Source: Hirundichthys speculiger (lineage: Eukaryota; Chordata; Actinopteri; Beloniformes; Exocoetidae). Taken from it: DNA of 64,000 nt. Each line of letters begins with the position of its first letter. Position 1 is the stretch's first letter. Both the position numbers and the translations under genes were made by a program. Positions 23,955 through 36,439 of this stretch are shown in pieces. The stretch lies in contig JAGFBZ010000899.1 in the NCBI GenBank assembly GCA_018398805.1, positions 1,219,001 through 1,283,000 on the forward strand, in the 5' to 3' direction. The notes beneath the pieces were generated by a model that was not told the DNA's origin, made no database searches, and saw only the letters and a list, made by a program, of their open reading frames with translations.

Positions 23955-26845
23955 GCATTAACTCACCTCTCTTAGTCATAGGTAATAAATACTGAGCAAA
24001 TAAGACGACAGTAAAAGGCAGTTTCATGTTGTTGATGTCTCATTTGCAATTTTACTGGAACATTTTTTAAGGTGTGTTAACACTTTTTTTAATGATGAAG
24101 ATGAAAATGGCTTGGTTTATATGCACGTCAGTAGACACAAGGACACACACTGCACACTGCCTTTTTGCATGAATAAACCTGTTCTTGCAGGAGCCCTTCT
24201 GGCAACTTCAAATTTAAAGTGACCCTCTTCGTATGAAACAGGTCAGCGCTTTGTTGATTACTCCCATTAGTTCTTGCGATACCAATTTTAAGTCTTTTTG
24301 TCATCTGGGGGGAAAAAAAAGATTACAGGAAAACTTGAAGAAAATAAGGTGCGAAATGGAACATTACTAAAAGGCTAAATAAGAGAAGAGGGGGTTGTTG
24401 GTGGGAGTAAATGAAAAATGAGCAAGATAGAGCTTAAGAATGACTGTTTGAGAGAATGTGTGTGTGCCTGCGTGCGCTGGTATGTGTGTGTGTAAAGGGT
24501 GGAGAAAAGAATGACAGCAACCTCCATGTTCACAAGTGCAGCGTGACAAAGATGATTATAACCATCAAGATGTTCTTGTGCTCAAAAGGAAGAAAAGTTA
24601 AGCTCAGGGGGAAACTGCTCAGCAGGTAGAAAGAGTTGCGTAAAATCCTTGGAGCCTAGCAGCACATTCATTAGCACGAATGATGACTCGTTAGCTGATT
24701 TCTTTTAGAGTGAAAAGTTTAATACCGTGTCACCTGTGAGCCTTTGTACTATTCATGATTTGTACTTCTGTTTCTCAAAACTGTTACTGTTCTCAGATAA
24801 ACCTAATTATCTTGAGGCACAGCCTCCCACCTTTTACCCTGTGTTGCTCTCCGTCTTCCTCTTGCTTTAAGTCATGCCACCTATTCTTTTTCACCATCTG
24901 GCAGACGCTCTAATGCCACTGTCAGTGAGAACATGACAGCAGTTAAAGAGGGAAAAGAACCCTTCAGAAATACAGAGACAGACATGAAAATAATTCCTTT
25001 TTTCAATCAAATTTTTTTCGGCTTTTCCACTTCTAGCTAATGTATAATACATTATATATAAAACATAATACAGTATAGTATAATATTTTAAAGAAAAAAA
25101 GGAAACACACTGTACCATTGTTCACTAGCTTTCATTAGCAGCAAAGACTGGGGGGGGGGGGGGGGGTCATCTGGCTCGTGTCAAATGTTAAACAGGTCAC
25201 AGAATCCTTTTATTGCAAAATGCAAACTCAGCCTATCACATAATCTCCTGCATGCGTGTACTATATCCTGCTGTGTTTTAATAGATGCATTTATGTATAT
25301 AGCATGCAGGCTTTCTATCCATTTCTTTTTAGTTTGCAAAATTAGGGAAGAATTATTTAAAGGAAATTAATAAATGGTTGGGAGGGGCAAAAGATAACCC
25401 AATTGATTTTGCAGTTGATCCAGATCCCCCTCATTAATGTTATGAGGTAAGCCACTGGCCTTTTCAGAGGGCACGCTCTCTGGCTGCCCATCCCCTTTGA
25501 TTAATTTATGAAATCACAGCTCCCCTTAGTTACGAGTGAACAAGTTCTATATGTTAAGCAGAGGACCGGTTGGACAGAACTCAGAGTCCCTCCAACTAGC
25601 AGTGTGTGGTTTACATGGATCTACACACAGACCCAATACTGGAAGGGCAAATTAACAGTCAAACCTGCATTCTCAAAAACCATGGCACCACTTAGAGCAG
25701 CACAAAGGAACAACTGATGTTTTCAGTCGCTTTTACAGAGCTGTCTAAAACTTGCTCTCTCTCTTTGGTAATTACTGTCTTGAGTCAGTCAGTTCTGCCA
25801 GAGGTCCACTGTAGCTCTGTGAACTAGCTTCGTCAATGCTGATGTGAGACACTGATAGCAGGGACGGATGACGGGAGCTTGACAGCAGTCTCCTAAAAAT
25901 GAAGCTAATTATGTGCTTGCATATGGAAAACATGTCACCACAAATACCATCATGGATCACATGTGAAACACGTGTAGCCATGAAGAGCAAATGTGATCAT
26001 CATGTTATTTCAAGTTACAGCACTCAGAATTTGTGTGAAAAATATTTCCACGGGTTGGAAAGTGAGACGGCGTGTCATATTTTCTGTGTGGTATGTTTTC
26101 AAAATGGCCATGAGTTGTTGTGACACATTCATTTCCTGTATACGATACTTTTTATTTATTATTTGATATAAAGCACTTTGGGTGTCAGCTTTCTTCTGCG
26201 GCAGTTATAAAGACAACTCTCCTTATTTTTTTTTTCCTTATTCTACTCTTTTGTATGTAAAACTGCTTGGCCTACACCCTGTCTTTACTTCAAAAGTGCT
26301 ACTTTGAAAGGCTATTTCTTGATATAAGTTTGACCTAATTTTCATGATCGTGCTCTTTATTCCACTTCTTACCCTCCTGGTCTTCCTCCCATGTCAGTTT
26401 GTTTTTGGGTTTGAAAAAAAAAAAGACACACGTTTGATGCTCCTGCCTTCCAGTCTCCTGCATTTGCTCGACCCTTGTCAGTGATCCCTCGGGTTTCATA
26501 TTGGAATTTAGATGGGCTTCACATATTTACACGGTAAAAATGTTCCAAAACCAGGTCTCGTGAGGGCGAAAGTACATGTTTCATGTGTGTTCCACATAGT
26601 TCACGTAGTCACAGGGGTACATTGTGTTTTTGTACATTTGAAATTTATGTTTTATTTTTTCTGTGAAGGTTACATGTCAATCTGATGGTGTGTGTGTATG
26701 CATTAATCGACATTTCTTTCACTCAAAAGTCACTGATCTGTTGACACTTCATTCATGTGAAGATGTGGATGGGAAAATGTGAAGGATCTGAAAATCGCAA
26801 AGCAGCAATGCTTCTGCAATTGAAATTGAAATTCTTTTTTCTGAC
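23955..26845. other. long stretch without recognised genes
   Basis: AT-rich DNA. It contains a run of about 17 G at 25150-25166 and a ttcttgcag|gag acceptor-like site near 24185, but no exon that I can identify. No transposon ends or coding motifs recognised. Confidence 0.35.
25150..25166. repeat. poly-G tract
   Basis: Uninterrupted run of about 17 G. Confidence 0.95.
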
Positions 26846-26847
26846 AC

Positions 26848-26893
26848 TGTGATAGACTGGTGACTTGTCAGGCCTGTACCCTGCTTTTAGCCG
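26848..26893 (+). repeat. DANA/V-SINE-type SINE fragment
   Basis: tgatagactggtgacttgtc followed by taccctgcttttagcc is the complement of the segment at about 19395-19440 in the near full-length copy. Confidence 0.5.
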
Positions 26894-26894
26894 T

Positions 26895-27690
26895 AGGTGG
26901 CTGTGGAGGGCTTTTCACACTGAACAGAAAAGGTATTGGCCTGCTAACTTGACCTGCCATTTTGCTAGATAATCTATAGTACATGATTTATTTATTTAGA
27001 AAGGTCCAGAAAAATGTATAACAACGCCAAGTTCTGCCCTCATGGTTTCCCTTAGTAACACAACACATTATAAATGGCGGCATGTGGTACAACTCGGTTT
27101 GGATATATGATGTGTTGCCTTGGCTCAGGATTTGTGTCATGAGCTGTTAATTCACCATCGATTTTGGGTCAAAAGGGTTGACTGTTGGTTCATCTCAAAA
27201 TCCCTGCAGAACTAAATTATCTTGTAGATCCAGCGCTGACAAGAATGAAAATTAGAAAATTGCACAATGATGGAGTTTGACTAATAAATTTGTTATGAAG
27301 ATGCATTGACTGGTTTCCAAGATGACAGTTAAGTTATTGTATTTCTGCAAATTATTCCACAAAGTCCATTGAGAGCTTTCAGGTTGGTTCCAGTGTGAGA
27401 CACAAATAGTATTCCTGTCTGATGATGTTTATATGCTGTTCCAGCATGATTTGACCTGAAATAACATTATAAAAAAAGAATTGGCAAACTATTTTACAGA
27501 CAATTTCATCTGAATCTATGAACTGAAAGCGCTCTCGAGCAGGTTTGTGAGTTCAACTTAACATGGCACTTGCTTAGGTTAAAAGAGAGCCACCTTGTGT
27601 CCCTGAAAATCCTGACTTTAGACTCAATAGACCTTTATGCCTTTTGTGCAGCCTCAGGTGAGACATGCTGGCAGCGTAAAGTGAGTCGTT
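26895..27690. other. no recognised gene
   Basis: AT-rich sequence; nothing recognised. Confidence 0.35.
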
Positions 27691-27699
27691 TGTGTTGGA

Positions 27700-28190
27700 C
27701 AGACTGTCAAACTCATGGCCAAGGGGCCAAATGGGGCCTGCCAACTCATTTTCAGGGGCCCGTGAGAGCGTGCAAATATAATAATAGGAATTACAATACA
27801 TTTATATGTAGTTTTAAAGATGCAAATGGACCATATTTCCCATAATGCATTTTAATTTGGATACCTTTGCTGTGAATGGCATCTATCGACTAGATGAGAG
27901 TATCCCAATTCATCTATTTGTGGTCAAGTGATGGATTTCAAAAAAAAACTTTCCAAGAAAAGACAAATATATGGAGAGGAAAGGCAAGTTAATGTTAGAA
28001 GGGAAGCGAAACATGTTTCTGCCTAATGGAAACAAGCCAGTATTTTTTTTGTGACCTGAAGGCAGATTTGTCTGTTAAGTGTCTGCAATTTTAATGAGTT
28101 TGTGTACATTATTGACAGTTAAATGCAAAGGCAAAAATGTTATATGATCAAAACAGAAAAAAAAAAACAAGATACATTTAGGTTGTCATG
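27700..28190 (+). mobile_element. possible hAT (Charlie-like) 5' remnant
   Basis: gtcaaactcatggccaaggg followed by ccaaatggggcctgcc is a GC-rich motif typical of one end of a hAT family found across vertebrates. Downstream at 27932 a frame begins MDFKKKLS-like sequence, as in some hAT transposases, but breaks within about 15 codons. No second terminus or target duplication found. Inference only. Confidence 0.4.
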
Positions 28191-28194
28191 CAAT

Positions 28195-28810
28195 TTTTGT
28201 AGAACCTCCTGGTAGACATGTACTTGTAACCACTGAACTGGGACTTCCAATACCCATACCTGCAGTACAGAAGTCGCAGCTGTTACTTGGAACTGTGCAA
28301 TTGAATCACACACTGAAACTAATTACTAAACAACAAGTATTTTATTTGTTCCGGGATGACTTTAGGACCCGAGACAGGCCCCCATCCATGTTGCTGCAAG
28401 GCTCAGCCAGGGAAAAGGGAAAGGAACATCACACCGAGCTGAATTGGTTTTAGTAGTTTACTATTTAGCAAGAAAAAAGTTCAGGAAAGGCAAAACTGCA
28501 ACTGAAAAACCAAGACCAAAGGACTTTTAATAAAATAACCAAAAGAGAAAAATGTATTTGATCTTAATAAAGGTGTGAACATAAAAGACTCTGATACCCA
28601 CATCAATTTAAATATACATAAACAAAACCTTGTGCTTGTGGTGAAACAGAAGACAAGGTAAGCTTGGGTGTGAGGGCCCTAGAATAAAACGAACTAAGCC
28701 AGAAATGCTATAACTCTGATGAAACTATAACAGATGAAGTCCACAAACTACAAATGTTCCAAAAAGTAATACTGGCTTTCAGCCTTTTAAATCCAAACAA
28801 TAAAGTCACA
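28195..28810. other. no recognised gene
   Basis: AT-rich sequence; nothing recognised. Confidence 0.35.
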
Positions 28811-28814
28811 ATCA

Positions 28815-28954
28815 GTCATCCATACCCATTTAGTGCTTTACAGGGTCACAGAGATCTGCTGGAGAATATACAAAACTACACGCAGCTGAGGTTTGAACCA
28901 GGAACCTTCTTGCTTTGAGGGAACAGTGCTGACCACCAAGCCACTGTGCTACTG
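28815..28954 (-). repeat. DANA/V-SINE-type SINE with internal deletion
   Basis: The left edge catccatacccatttagtgc and the right edge ccaccaagccactgtgctac are the two ends of the minus-strand SINE. The central domain is missing: agggtcacagagatctgctg runs within about 30 bases into tgaggtttgaaccaggaacc. It lies immediately beside the next copy. Confidence 0.7.
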
Positions 28955-29353
28955 GCCGTCAGCCATCCATCCATTATCTATGCCCGTTTAATCCTCTGCA
29001 GGGTCACAGGGATCTGCTGGAGCCTATCCCAGCTCTCTTAGGGCAAAAGGCAGGAGTACACCCTGGACAGGTCGGCAGTCCATCACAGGGCCACATATAG
29101 ACAAACAAGCATGCACACTCAAAATCACTCCTACAGGTAATTTAGAACCACCATTTAACCAATTAACCTGACATGCATGTCTTTGGACTGTGGGAGGAAG
29201 CCGGAGTACCCGGAGGAAACCCATGCCAGCACGGGGAGAACATGCAAAGTCCACACAGAATGGTCCCTGCTGAGGTTCGAACCAGGAACCTTCTTGCTGT
29301 GAGGCAACAGTGCTGACCACCAAGCCACCGTGTTGCCGGCTGCCGTCAGCCAT
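28955..29353 (-). repeat. DANA/V-SINE-type SINE with 12-bp target-site duplication
   Basis: The element body is 28967-29341. gccgtcagccat occurs at 28955-28966 and again at 29342-29353, a perfect 12-bp direct repeat expected from retrotransposition. On the minus strand the order is tRNA-like head (A box region complement of ggtggtcagc-type sequence; B box as plus-strand ttcgaaccaggaacc), V-type central domain, then (GGAT)n tail. This is the best-bounded copy in the window and fixes the true limits of the family. Confidence 0.88.
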
Positions 29354-29359
29354 TTCAAA

Positions 29360-30520
29360 TAAAAATATAGTACAATGTTAAAAAAAAAAAAAGCACATCT
29401 AAGAGACACCTCTGTAAACTGCTCACACCTGATCACAGCTGACCTGAGTGAAAGGTCACTGTAAGTTACAGTTCATGTCAGGCAGACTTTGAGAATGGGT
29501 ATAACAGAAGTCAGAGTTTCTCCTTCCAGCAAACTGTGGTCAAGTGGACTAAGACTGGACTGATAGATGCACGGTTGAGTCTGGATTCCCAAAAACCAAG
29601 GTACCAAAGGGATGCATTACGCAACAAGAGCAAGCAGTTGTTACGGTCAGAAGAGGACTTCAGTGGTAAAATAAAGCCTCAGTTTTCTGCTTCTGGGTTT
29701 GTAAAATGGGGCATGGCATGCATCAAGTTCCACCAAAAATAAACATTGAATGGACTATTAGCATGCAATTTAATTCAGCCAAAAGAAGCAAAAACATAAA
29801 AAAAAGCAAATGTCAAAAAAGAATTCAAACCAAATTCCAATGGTAAGAGTGATAGATGGTGTTTATGGCAGGTCTAAATACAAACTCATTAGCTGCCTTT
29901 ACCTCTGACCATAATGTGTTCTAAATATCAATACGGAAATCATTTATTGGTCTTTTTTGTGGTATTTCAAAGACATTTTTAGAAATTATGAACACAATTA
30001 CATTTCCAAAATGAACATAATTAAGCATTAGAAATTTACACCATGTTAAAACGTGTGAATAGAAAAAGATGGAGCTCTAAAGCATAATCCAAACTGGAAA
30101 GTATTTGCTGCAAGATTTATTGTGTAAAATGTGAAGTGCAGATATTATCAGAATCAATCGGGAAATGCTGAGAAAAGGAAGATGGGAGGAGGATAGCGCG
30201 TTCCAGAGGTGCTGATTTAACAAACTGTCACTGGAAATCCTGGTTTTAGAGTTAATAAACCTATTAGCCCACCTGTCAAAGGTTGTCTCTCAACTCACGC
30301 TTAATGACAAGAGGGAGCTGCCTGCCATGGACTCTACCAACCTGAGATCAGTTGTCTTGCTCCTTTATTGATTGGAATCCTGTTTGGTCTGTTTTAGTCT
30401 GTCTTCCTGTTTTATTTTGAAATCAAATTCCCTGGTTTATTACTTCCTCTGTGTTCCCCTGTTGTAATTGTAAAACCTGTGTCTCTGTGACGAGTGAGTG
30501 TCTACATCAGTCTGTCATTG
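29360..30520. other. no recognised gene
   Basis: AT-rich sequence with a poly-A run at 29381-29392. T/C-rich sequence at 30340-30490 is reminiscent of the segment at 36440-36850 but cannot be assigned. Confidence 0.3.
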
Positions 30521-31539
30521 TAGGGGAGAATAGGGGTATTGTGAGACACTGGGTAATGTGAGACACCCCCTGTATCTAAGCAACAGGACGCAGCTGTGGT
30601 CGTTTGAGCGGCTGATTGTCAAGGCTCATCCTTTTCACTTGGCCACAAAGAGCCTGACTCCGCTGTGCTGTTGTAAGCATGTGTTTTGTACAAAAATACA
30701 TTTTTGGGATGTAAAAGTAATTGTTTTGGTTTTCACCATTACCAACTCTGGTGCTAAAAGTAATTGATTCAAGCGGACAAACTCATATCCCGTATATTGT
30801 CGAAACTATCGCCTTTTTAAATTGATTCGGTGCGAATTGCTAAAGATTGGCCTGAATTCCGCAGAGAAGTTGTTTTAATAAAAAGTAGTAGTGGAGGGTT
30901 AAAGTGAGACAATTGCCATGGGGAAAAGTAAGGCACTGCTTCACTTTTCTCCTGGAGGCAAAGTAAGACAAAAAATAAGCTTTGTTTTTTGTGTCTTAAA
31001 CAGTATGAAAAATCCATCATGCCAAGGAAATACAACAGGAAGGACAACCTGGGGCCGAACCTCCATTGAACAGATGGAAAGTGCAGCCACTGAGGTCATG
31101 GAGAAAAAGAGGCCCTTAAGATCTGTTTCAAAGGAGCGAATATTGACAAGTCAAGCCTCCTAAGATTTATAAGAAAAAAGCAGCGGGGGGACCTTGTCAC
31201 TGTGGGCTGGGGCTCGGTAGCCCAGGCAAAGAGAATTTTCACAGATGAGATGGAGGAAGAACTTTCCAAACACCTGAAAGAACTTGCTGAACAATCCTAT
31301 GGTCTCTCTCCAGCTAAGTGCCGCACACTGGCCTTTGAGTATGCAGACAAGAACCATGTCCCCATGCCTGCTAGTTGGAAGGAGACGCAGTGTGCAGGTC
31401 AAGAGTGGTTCTGCAGCTTCCTAGGACGTCACCGGCTTCCTCTCTGAACTCAAGAAGCAATATCCCTCGGAAGGGCCACTGCCTTCAATAGAACGACTGT
31501 TGGGGAGTTCTTTGATAATCTGGCAGTAGTCATGGACAG

Positions 31540-31615
31540 GTGGGAGAATTGATTGTTCCGATGCATGTGTTTTATTCTCTAAAATTAAGTAGTTTAGACT
31601 CCTTATCTTTAACAG
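31540..31615 (+). other. intron 1 of the pogo-like transposase
   Basis: Donor gacag|gtggga, acceptor ctttaacag|gcat. Removal joins ATGGACAG to GCATAAA in frame, producing the continuous MDRHKLPPHM segment expected in the family. Confidence 0.75.
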
Positions 31616-31688
31616 GCATAAATTACCCCCACACATGATTTTTAATGTGGGCAAAACAGGTCTCCATACGGTACAGAGGCCTCACCAG

Positions 31689-31949
31689 GTGAGATAAAAC
31701 GACACACATAAGGCTGACATGTGTAGCTTGTAATAATGTAATAAACAGGCCAGCGGGACCTCCGAGCGAGCAAAGCAGAGAATGGCGCTCCGAAATCAGA
31801 TTGGTGATGGAGCCTCTGATCCCCTCCAGCAGCCTCTCATCCACCTTCAGGACCCTGCCGGAGTTCTGGTTCCACTCTGGGTATCTCTGACACCCTCCAG
31901 CAGGCCTCTCCACCACCTGCACCACCTGCAAATTTTCTGTTTGTTTCAG
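31689..31949 (+). other. intron 2 of the pogo-like transposase
   Basis: Donor caccag|gtgaga, acceptor tgtttgtttcag|gtgg with a pyrimidine-rich tract. Removal joins QRPHQ to VVTPRGK in frame. The open frame running upstream of 31950 into this intron is fortuitous. Confidence 0.8.
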
Positions 31950-32939
31950 GTGGTGACGCCAAGAGGGAAAAGGCAAGTTGGTTCCATCACATCGGCCGAG
32001 AGAGGGGAGCTGGTAACTCTGGTCTGTGCTGTTAATGCTGCTGGGGATGCTGCACCTCCAATGCTTTTCTTTCCCAGAGTAAAGTTTAACGACTGCTTCA
32101 TGATCAATGCACCGCCAGGAACAAAAGGTACATCCACTAGAACAAGATGGATGAATGAAGATTGTTGGGCCGAGTTCCTCGGCCACCTGATAAACCATAC
32201 TTACTGTTCCCCTGACCACCCCATGCTCCTCATCATGGACAACCTTAAAGCTCACATATCACTCAGGGCAGTAGAACTCGCCAGGAGCAATGCTATCGTT
32301 ATGCTCACTCTCCCACCTCACACATCCCGTCGCATGCAGCCTCTGGATGTGGCCGTGTACTGTCCGTTCAAAGCCCAATACAGCCGAGCTCTCGATGGGT
32401 GGATGGGATCGAATCCTGGCAAAACAGTGACCATCTACCAGGTTGCAGGACTTGTGAGTCAAGCCTTCATGACAACCGTGACACCACAAAATGTCACTTC
32501 TGGGTTTAGGTCCACTGGGATTTTCCCATACAATTGTGACATTTTCCCAGCTGAAGCGTTTGCACCATCCGTTCTGTCAGATCATCCAAACCCTGAGCTA
32601 CAGCCTGCCACCGGGGATGCTCCACCTCCGGCAGAAGGTATGAAAGGCCTGCACCCTGCAGATGATCCGCCTGAAGATGAACCTTCCGCTGCAGATAACG
32701 CAGCCTCCCGTACGAATTTGCCCGCTCCCGCTACCGCGCCAGCTGACACAGATGCAGGACAAATAACTAGCCGACCTGGATATGTCCCTCCACAGGAAAT
32801 CATCGCACTTCCAAAGTTCACCCCCAGATAACAAACCAGACGGAGGCGTGTGTTATTATTTTGTTTGTTAGCAGGGCCAGAACAAGATAGATTATATCTT
32901 GGAGAGATGCTAATGGTATCCCTATAGACTCTCAGCACT

Positions 32940-34520
32940 CAGAGACATTGAAACATTAGGCATGTGCTCGAGCAACAGGTCTTATCTTCCCTGAGCAGCT
33001 TCAGTTTTTGCCATCCAATCTAGAGTTGGATCTGCACAAGCCTTTCCTTTTGAAAAAAAAAAGATATAAATAACTATATAACGATATCTGGGTAATTGGA
33101 TATGTGAACCAAACTTGGAGTAATTGATCTGACACAAACTTCAGGATATCATTAAAAAATACACCTTACCTTTGCAATGGCCTTCCTTATTCCTGGCAAT
33201 TTATTTTTTATTTTTTTCTTTCAGACAGGTTTATATTAAGCATAGTACAAATGGTATGCCTTAGTTATAGTGCCCCAGCACAGACTTTCACATTGGGAAT
33301 AGCATCTGCCACTATTCATGTAACTTTATTTGAGACACCCTGCTCTGTCGTGAGGGATGCCTTTACTCCAGTTATGCTTTGAGCTGTGTGAGCCACTGGA
33401 AATTGGCCAACACTCAGGAGAACTCTGGCCATTTCATGCTTGCTTTCATCCCCAAAATGGCAGGTGAAAGCCAGATGGGCACCCATGCTCGCTGAGGTCT
33501 ACATATCTGCAGTGAAGATAATGGCTGCCGCCTGTCGTACTCTCCTCTGCCTTTTCTTCTTGAACGTTACCTTTAGAGCCTGAAAATTAGAACTAATGCC
33601 TGATTTAATCAACATTTCATCAAAATCTATTTTGAGGGACTCCAAGCTAATATATAAGAATCAATAGAAACCAGATAAAGTTTAGTGCTGAAATTGAGCA
33701 AAAAAAAAAAAAAATGCATGCAGAATTTTTAAACAGCTAAGCACCTTTCTGGAAGGCATAATATAGGTAAAGCCCATTTATTTTAAACAACTGCCAAAAA
33801 CCCTCTATTCTCCACTGTGCAAAATAGCTGTATATCTTTCACCACCATCCAAGCTCAGTTTTAATTGCAAATCCAGAATAACTTCACCAATTTTTGATTA
33901 TCTTATTATCCATGTTCTTCATCACAGCAACCAATTTTTGTATTATTGGATGTGAAATTAATGATTTTCACAAATTTTGCCTACATCCTGCACTGCCATT
34001 ATTGGATTCATTAAAAAAGCACAGGGATGCCTACGCACGGAGGAAGTGTTATTGTCAAATAAAGTTAACATATAGTGACAAACAGTCTTATTAAAGTAGT
34101 TAAATCCTTCGCTGATACCAACTCAAATATTTCCTATTGGTGAATATCTTGTTCTTGACTATTTGTTGGTGGCAATAGATGAGATGGAACAAACAAATCA
34201 CATCACAGGAGGCAAGGGCAAATGATTTGAATAAAAGATTTAGAAATTCTGTACAAATGAATTTAGATGAAGAGAAAAAAAAGATTGATAGAAATGCCAT
34301 AAAAATGCAAATTACAGTATCAGGAAAGAATATCTGCATACAATGAACCTTCAAAGGTTTTCAAGACTTGCCGCTGTTCAGTCCCATAATCTCAATCTCT
34401 TTCCCTCTTTAAGAAGTTTTTTTTGTTTGTTTTCAGTTGACACTACAAATTACTGAATAAATAATTTCCAAAATATCTCACCTTGTGTTTTGTCCTCACA
34501 TGTAGGCCCACTTTTAAAGG
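32940..34520. other. no recognised gene
   Basis: AT-rich DNA. Possible remnants of the pogo 3' region cannot be separated from flank. No repeat family recognised. Confidence 0.35.
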
Positions 34521-34751
34521 CACTCTATGTAGCAATACCAATTGTGACCACAGTGGGTCACCATATCACATGAAAGTTAATGTGGAACCAACACTTCAAG
34601 AAAGTCCACCTCTAATGGAACAAAATGGTTTTACAATATAGATACCGGGACCATTCCCACTCATTAACACAGAATTATCAGTGACTCTTTCATCAACACA
34701 GGAGATCTATATGTCTTCTTGTGGTTACAAATGATATTGCTACATACAGTG
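34521..34751. mobile_element. MITE with about 21-bp terminal inverted repeats
   Basis: cactctatgtagcaatacca at the left is inverted at the right as gatattgctacatacagtg. The 231-bp body has no coding sequence. The similarity may extend a few bases outward on both sides (tttaaagg and the complement of gattataaa), so the exact ends and target duplication are uncertain. Superfamily unknown. Confidence 0.65.
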
Positions 34752-34754
34752 GAT

Positions 34755-36435
34755 TATAAAAAGTGGTTATATATCTGTTGTGATATCTTATTTGAGTAGG
34801 AATCATAGAAATTAACATTTGGTCAGGTGCAACAATGATTGGCAAAAGTATATGTAAAACAAAGCCACTGAAGAAGAAATGCTTATTTGAAAATCAGGCC
34901 TTTGACAACTTCACAGGCAGAATGGCCTCTGTACCTTGAGAGGACCAGCAATGTGATACTCTGGTGGTTCTAATTGTAACATATCAGTTGTGTACCTCAA
35001 GGGGTTACAAAGGGTTCAATCAATAATTGCTTCATTACGTGTCTAAAAGCCATTTCCAGTTTAACCTGGGATAAATGTTAATGTTTAAGAAATGCCTTCA
35101 AAAAGCCATTGATGGATACATATCAAATGCTATCAGTCCTTGCTGCTGCCACCTTAGGATTTGGAGAAATTGGTAATTCTTTCCTCAACTGCAGATAAGG
35201 AGCTACATTATGCTTGTCAAGGTTTCACCTAAGAAATAGGTAACAAAGGGAAACTTGTTACGTAAGACCAAATACACTGTCAGAAAGTGTGTCTTTTATC
35301 GGATAGCACCGGACTGTTTCATGCACTCTGTGCTTCCTTTGATCAAAGCAGGATTAATGAAAAAAATTAAAAAATAATCACCCACTTGATTCCTCTATCT
35401 GACAGGCATCAGTCACTTATGTTTTGTCAATGTTCTAACCTTGAATATCCAAAAGAAGGCAGATAGCACACATGAAAATACAAAATAAGGTTATCTAATC
35501 TTAATTTTGCTAATTTATTGGTTCTATGTTCTGTCTGCCTTTGGGTATTCAATGGTAGAAGCTTCTGAGTCACATTTATCACCACAAAGATAATACACAA
35601 AGATAGCATATCCTTTAGGGTTTGATGTTATGTCAGTGACACTGAGATTTGTACAAGGTGCCTTTTTATTTTCATTCATCATGACCATAACAGTCTTCGC
35701 AAACAGTAAACAGAAAATGCAGCAACCACCTTACCTTATTCAATGTTTTTCTTCTCATTCTAGTTTGTTTCTCTTAGGTTGTTTTTTTTTAACTTGCTGT
35801 CTTCTTCTTTTATTTGTTGGTAGTTCACAGACACCAAAAGTGGTGCACTCCTACCACCAGGTAGTATGGAACGATAGTTTCCATGGAGGAAGTTGGCCCT
35901 GTTACAATTCCAGCCTCCTACATTTTCCCCCGGCCCCCTACTAATAGAAAAGTAGCTGCTATGAAAAGGAAGGGACTTTAACACTGATCTGGATCTCTGA
36001 TGTCATAGCACTCTGTAAATCTGAACTGCTCTTTTGATTAGATATTTTTGGGCCCTAACGCCACGCTCACACATATTAGTTCCATCAGCTGCATCGGCCT
36101 CTATGCACTTTGAATGGGAAGATATCAACTATTGCCGAACAGAACTGTTTTGTGCGTTATGTTGATACTGTTGCATCTGGTTGTCTGTCAAAAGTTAGGG
36201 AATTTTCAACTTTTCCTGCTTCATCACATAAGTCAGCCAAACTGTTGTGGCTACACAGCTGGATCTGGCCAATTAAATCATACATAGGCAGGACTAATCC
36301 AAAGCACACAGCTTATTTGTATGACGAGCACGAAGAAATGTGATTTGTTGTCTTTGGTATGACAAAGAAACATCAGAAACAACACACATTTGTGCATTGC
36401 TGCAGTGTGGATCCATTATAACATAGTTATGTGCA
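34755..36435. other. no recognised gene
   Basis: AT-rich sequence; no repeat or coding motif recognised. Confidence 0.35.
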
Positions 36436-36439
36436 GTTA

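Larger units (their letters stand above)
31019..32831 (+). pseudogene. pogo-family transposase with two introns, inactive
   Basis: Exon 1 (31019-31539) starts MPRKYNRK and holds a psq-type helix-turn-helix and a CENP-B-type DNA-binding region (LSPAKCRTLAFEYADKN, then SWKETQCAGQEWFCSFLGRH). It has frameshifts near 31045 and 31137 and an in-frame TGA at 31445 where the family has Arg. Intron 1 is 31540-31615 (GT...AG, 76 bp). Exon 2 (31616-31688) gives MIFNVGKTGL: the family NVDETG motif with the first catalytic Asp changed to Gly and the Glu to Lys. Intron 2 is 31689-31949 (gtgaga...tttcag, 261 bp). Exon 3 (31950-32831) gives VVTPRGKRQVGSITSAERGE, then LLIMDN (second Asp) and MQPLD (third acid), and a Pro/Ala-rich acidic tail. 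The exon joins restore the reading frame exactly. In the cell it would bind the element ends and cut DNA in the nucleus. Confidence 0.85.
30523..32935 (+). mobile_element. pogo-like DNA transposon (3' end not located)
   Basis: A TA at 30521 precedes ggggagaataggggtattgt then gagacactgggtaatgtgag, a terminus-like sequence with an internal direct repeat (tgtgagacac). The element carries a pogo-family transposase (separate entry). No inverted copy of this terminus was found in the 600 bases after the stop codon at 32831, so the 3' end is missing or decayed; the end given is approximate. Confidence 0.65.

Noticed and set aside
25575..29620. Possible shared repeat between 25575-25700 and 29510-29620 (similar order of short words)
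   Set aside because: Similarity is patchy and could be chance; no consistent alignment by eye.
31623..32255. 210-codon minus-strand open frame
   Set aside because: It is the antisense of pogo exon 3 and intron 2; the plus-strand reading has the conserved motifs.
32582..32938. Minus-strand open frame of 118 codons
   Set aside because: Antisense of the Pro/Ala-rich tail of the pogo transposase.
33330..33350. tttgagacaccctgc as the 3' terminus of the pogo-like element
   Set aside because: It is in the same orientation as the 5' terminus rather than inverted, and too short to count.
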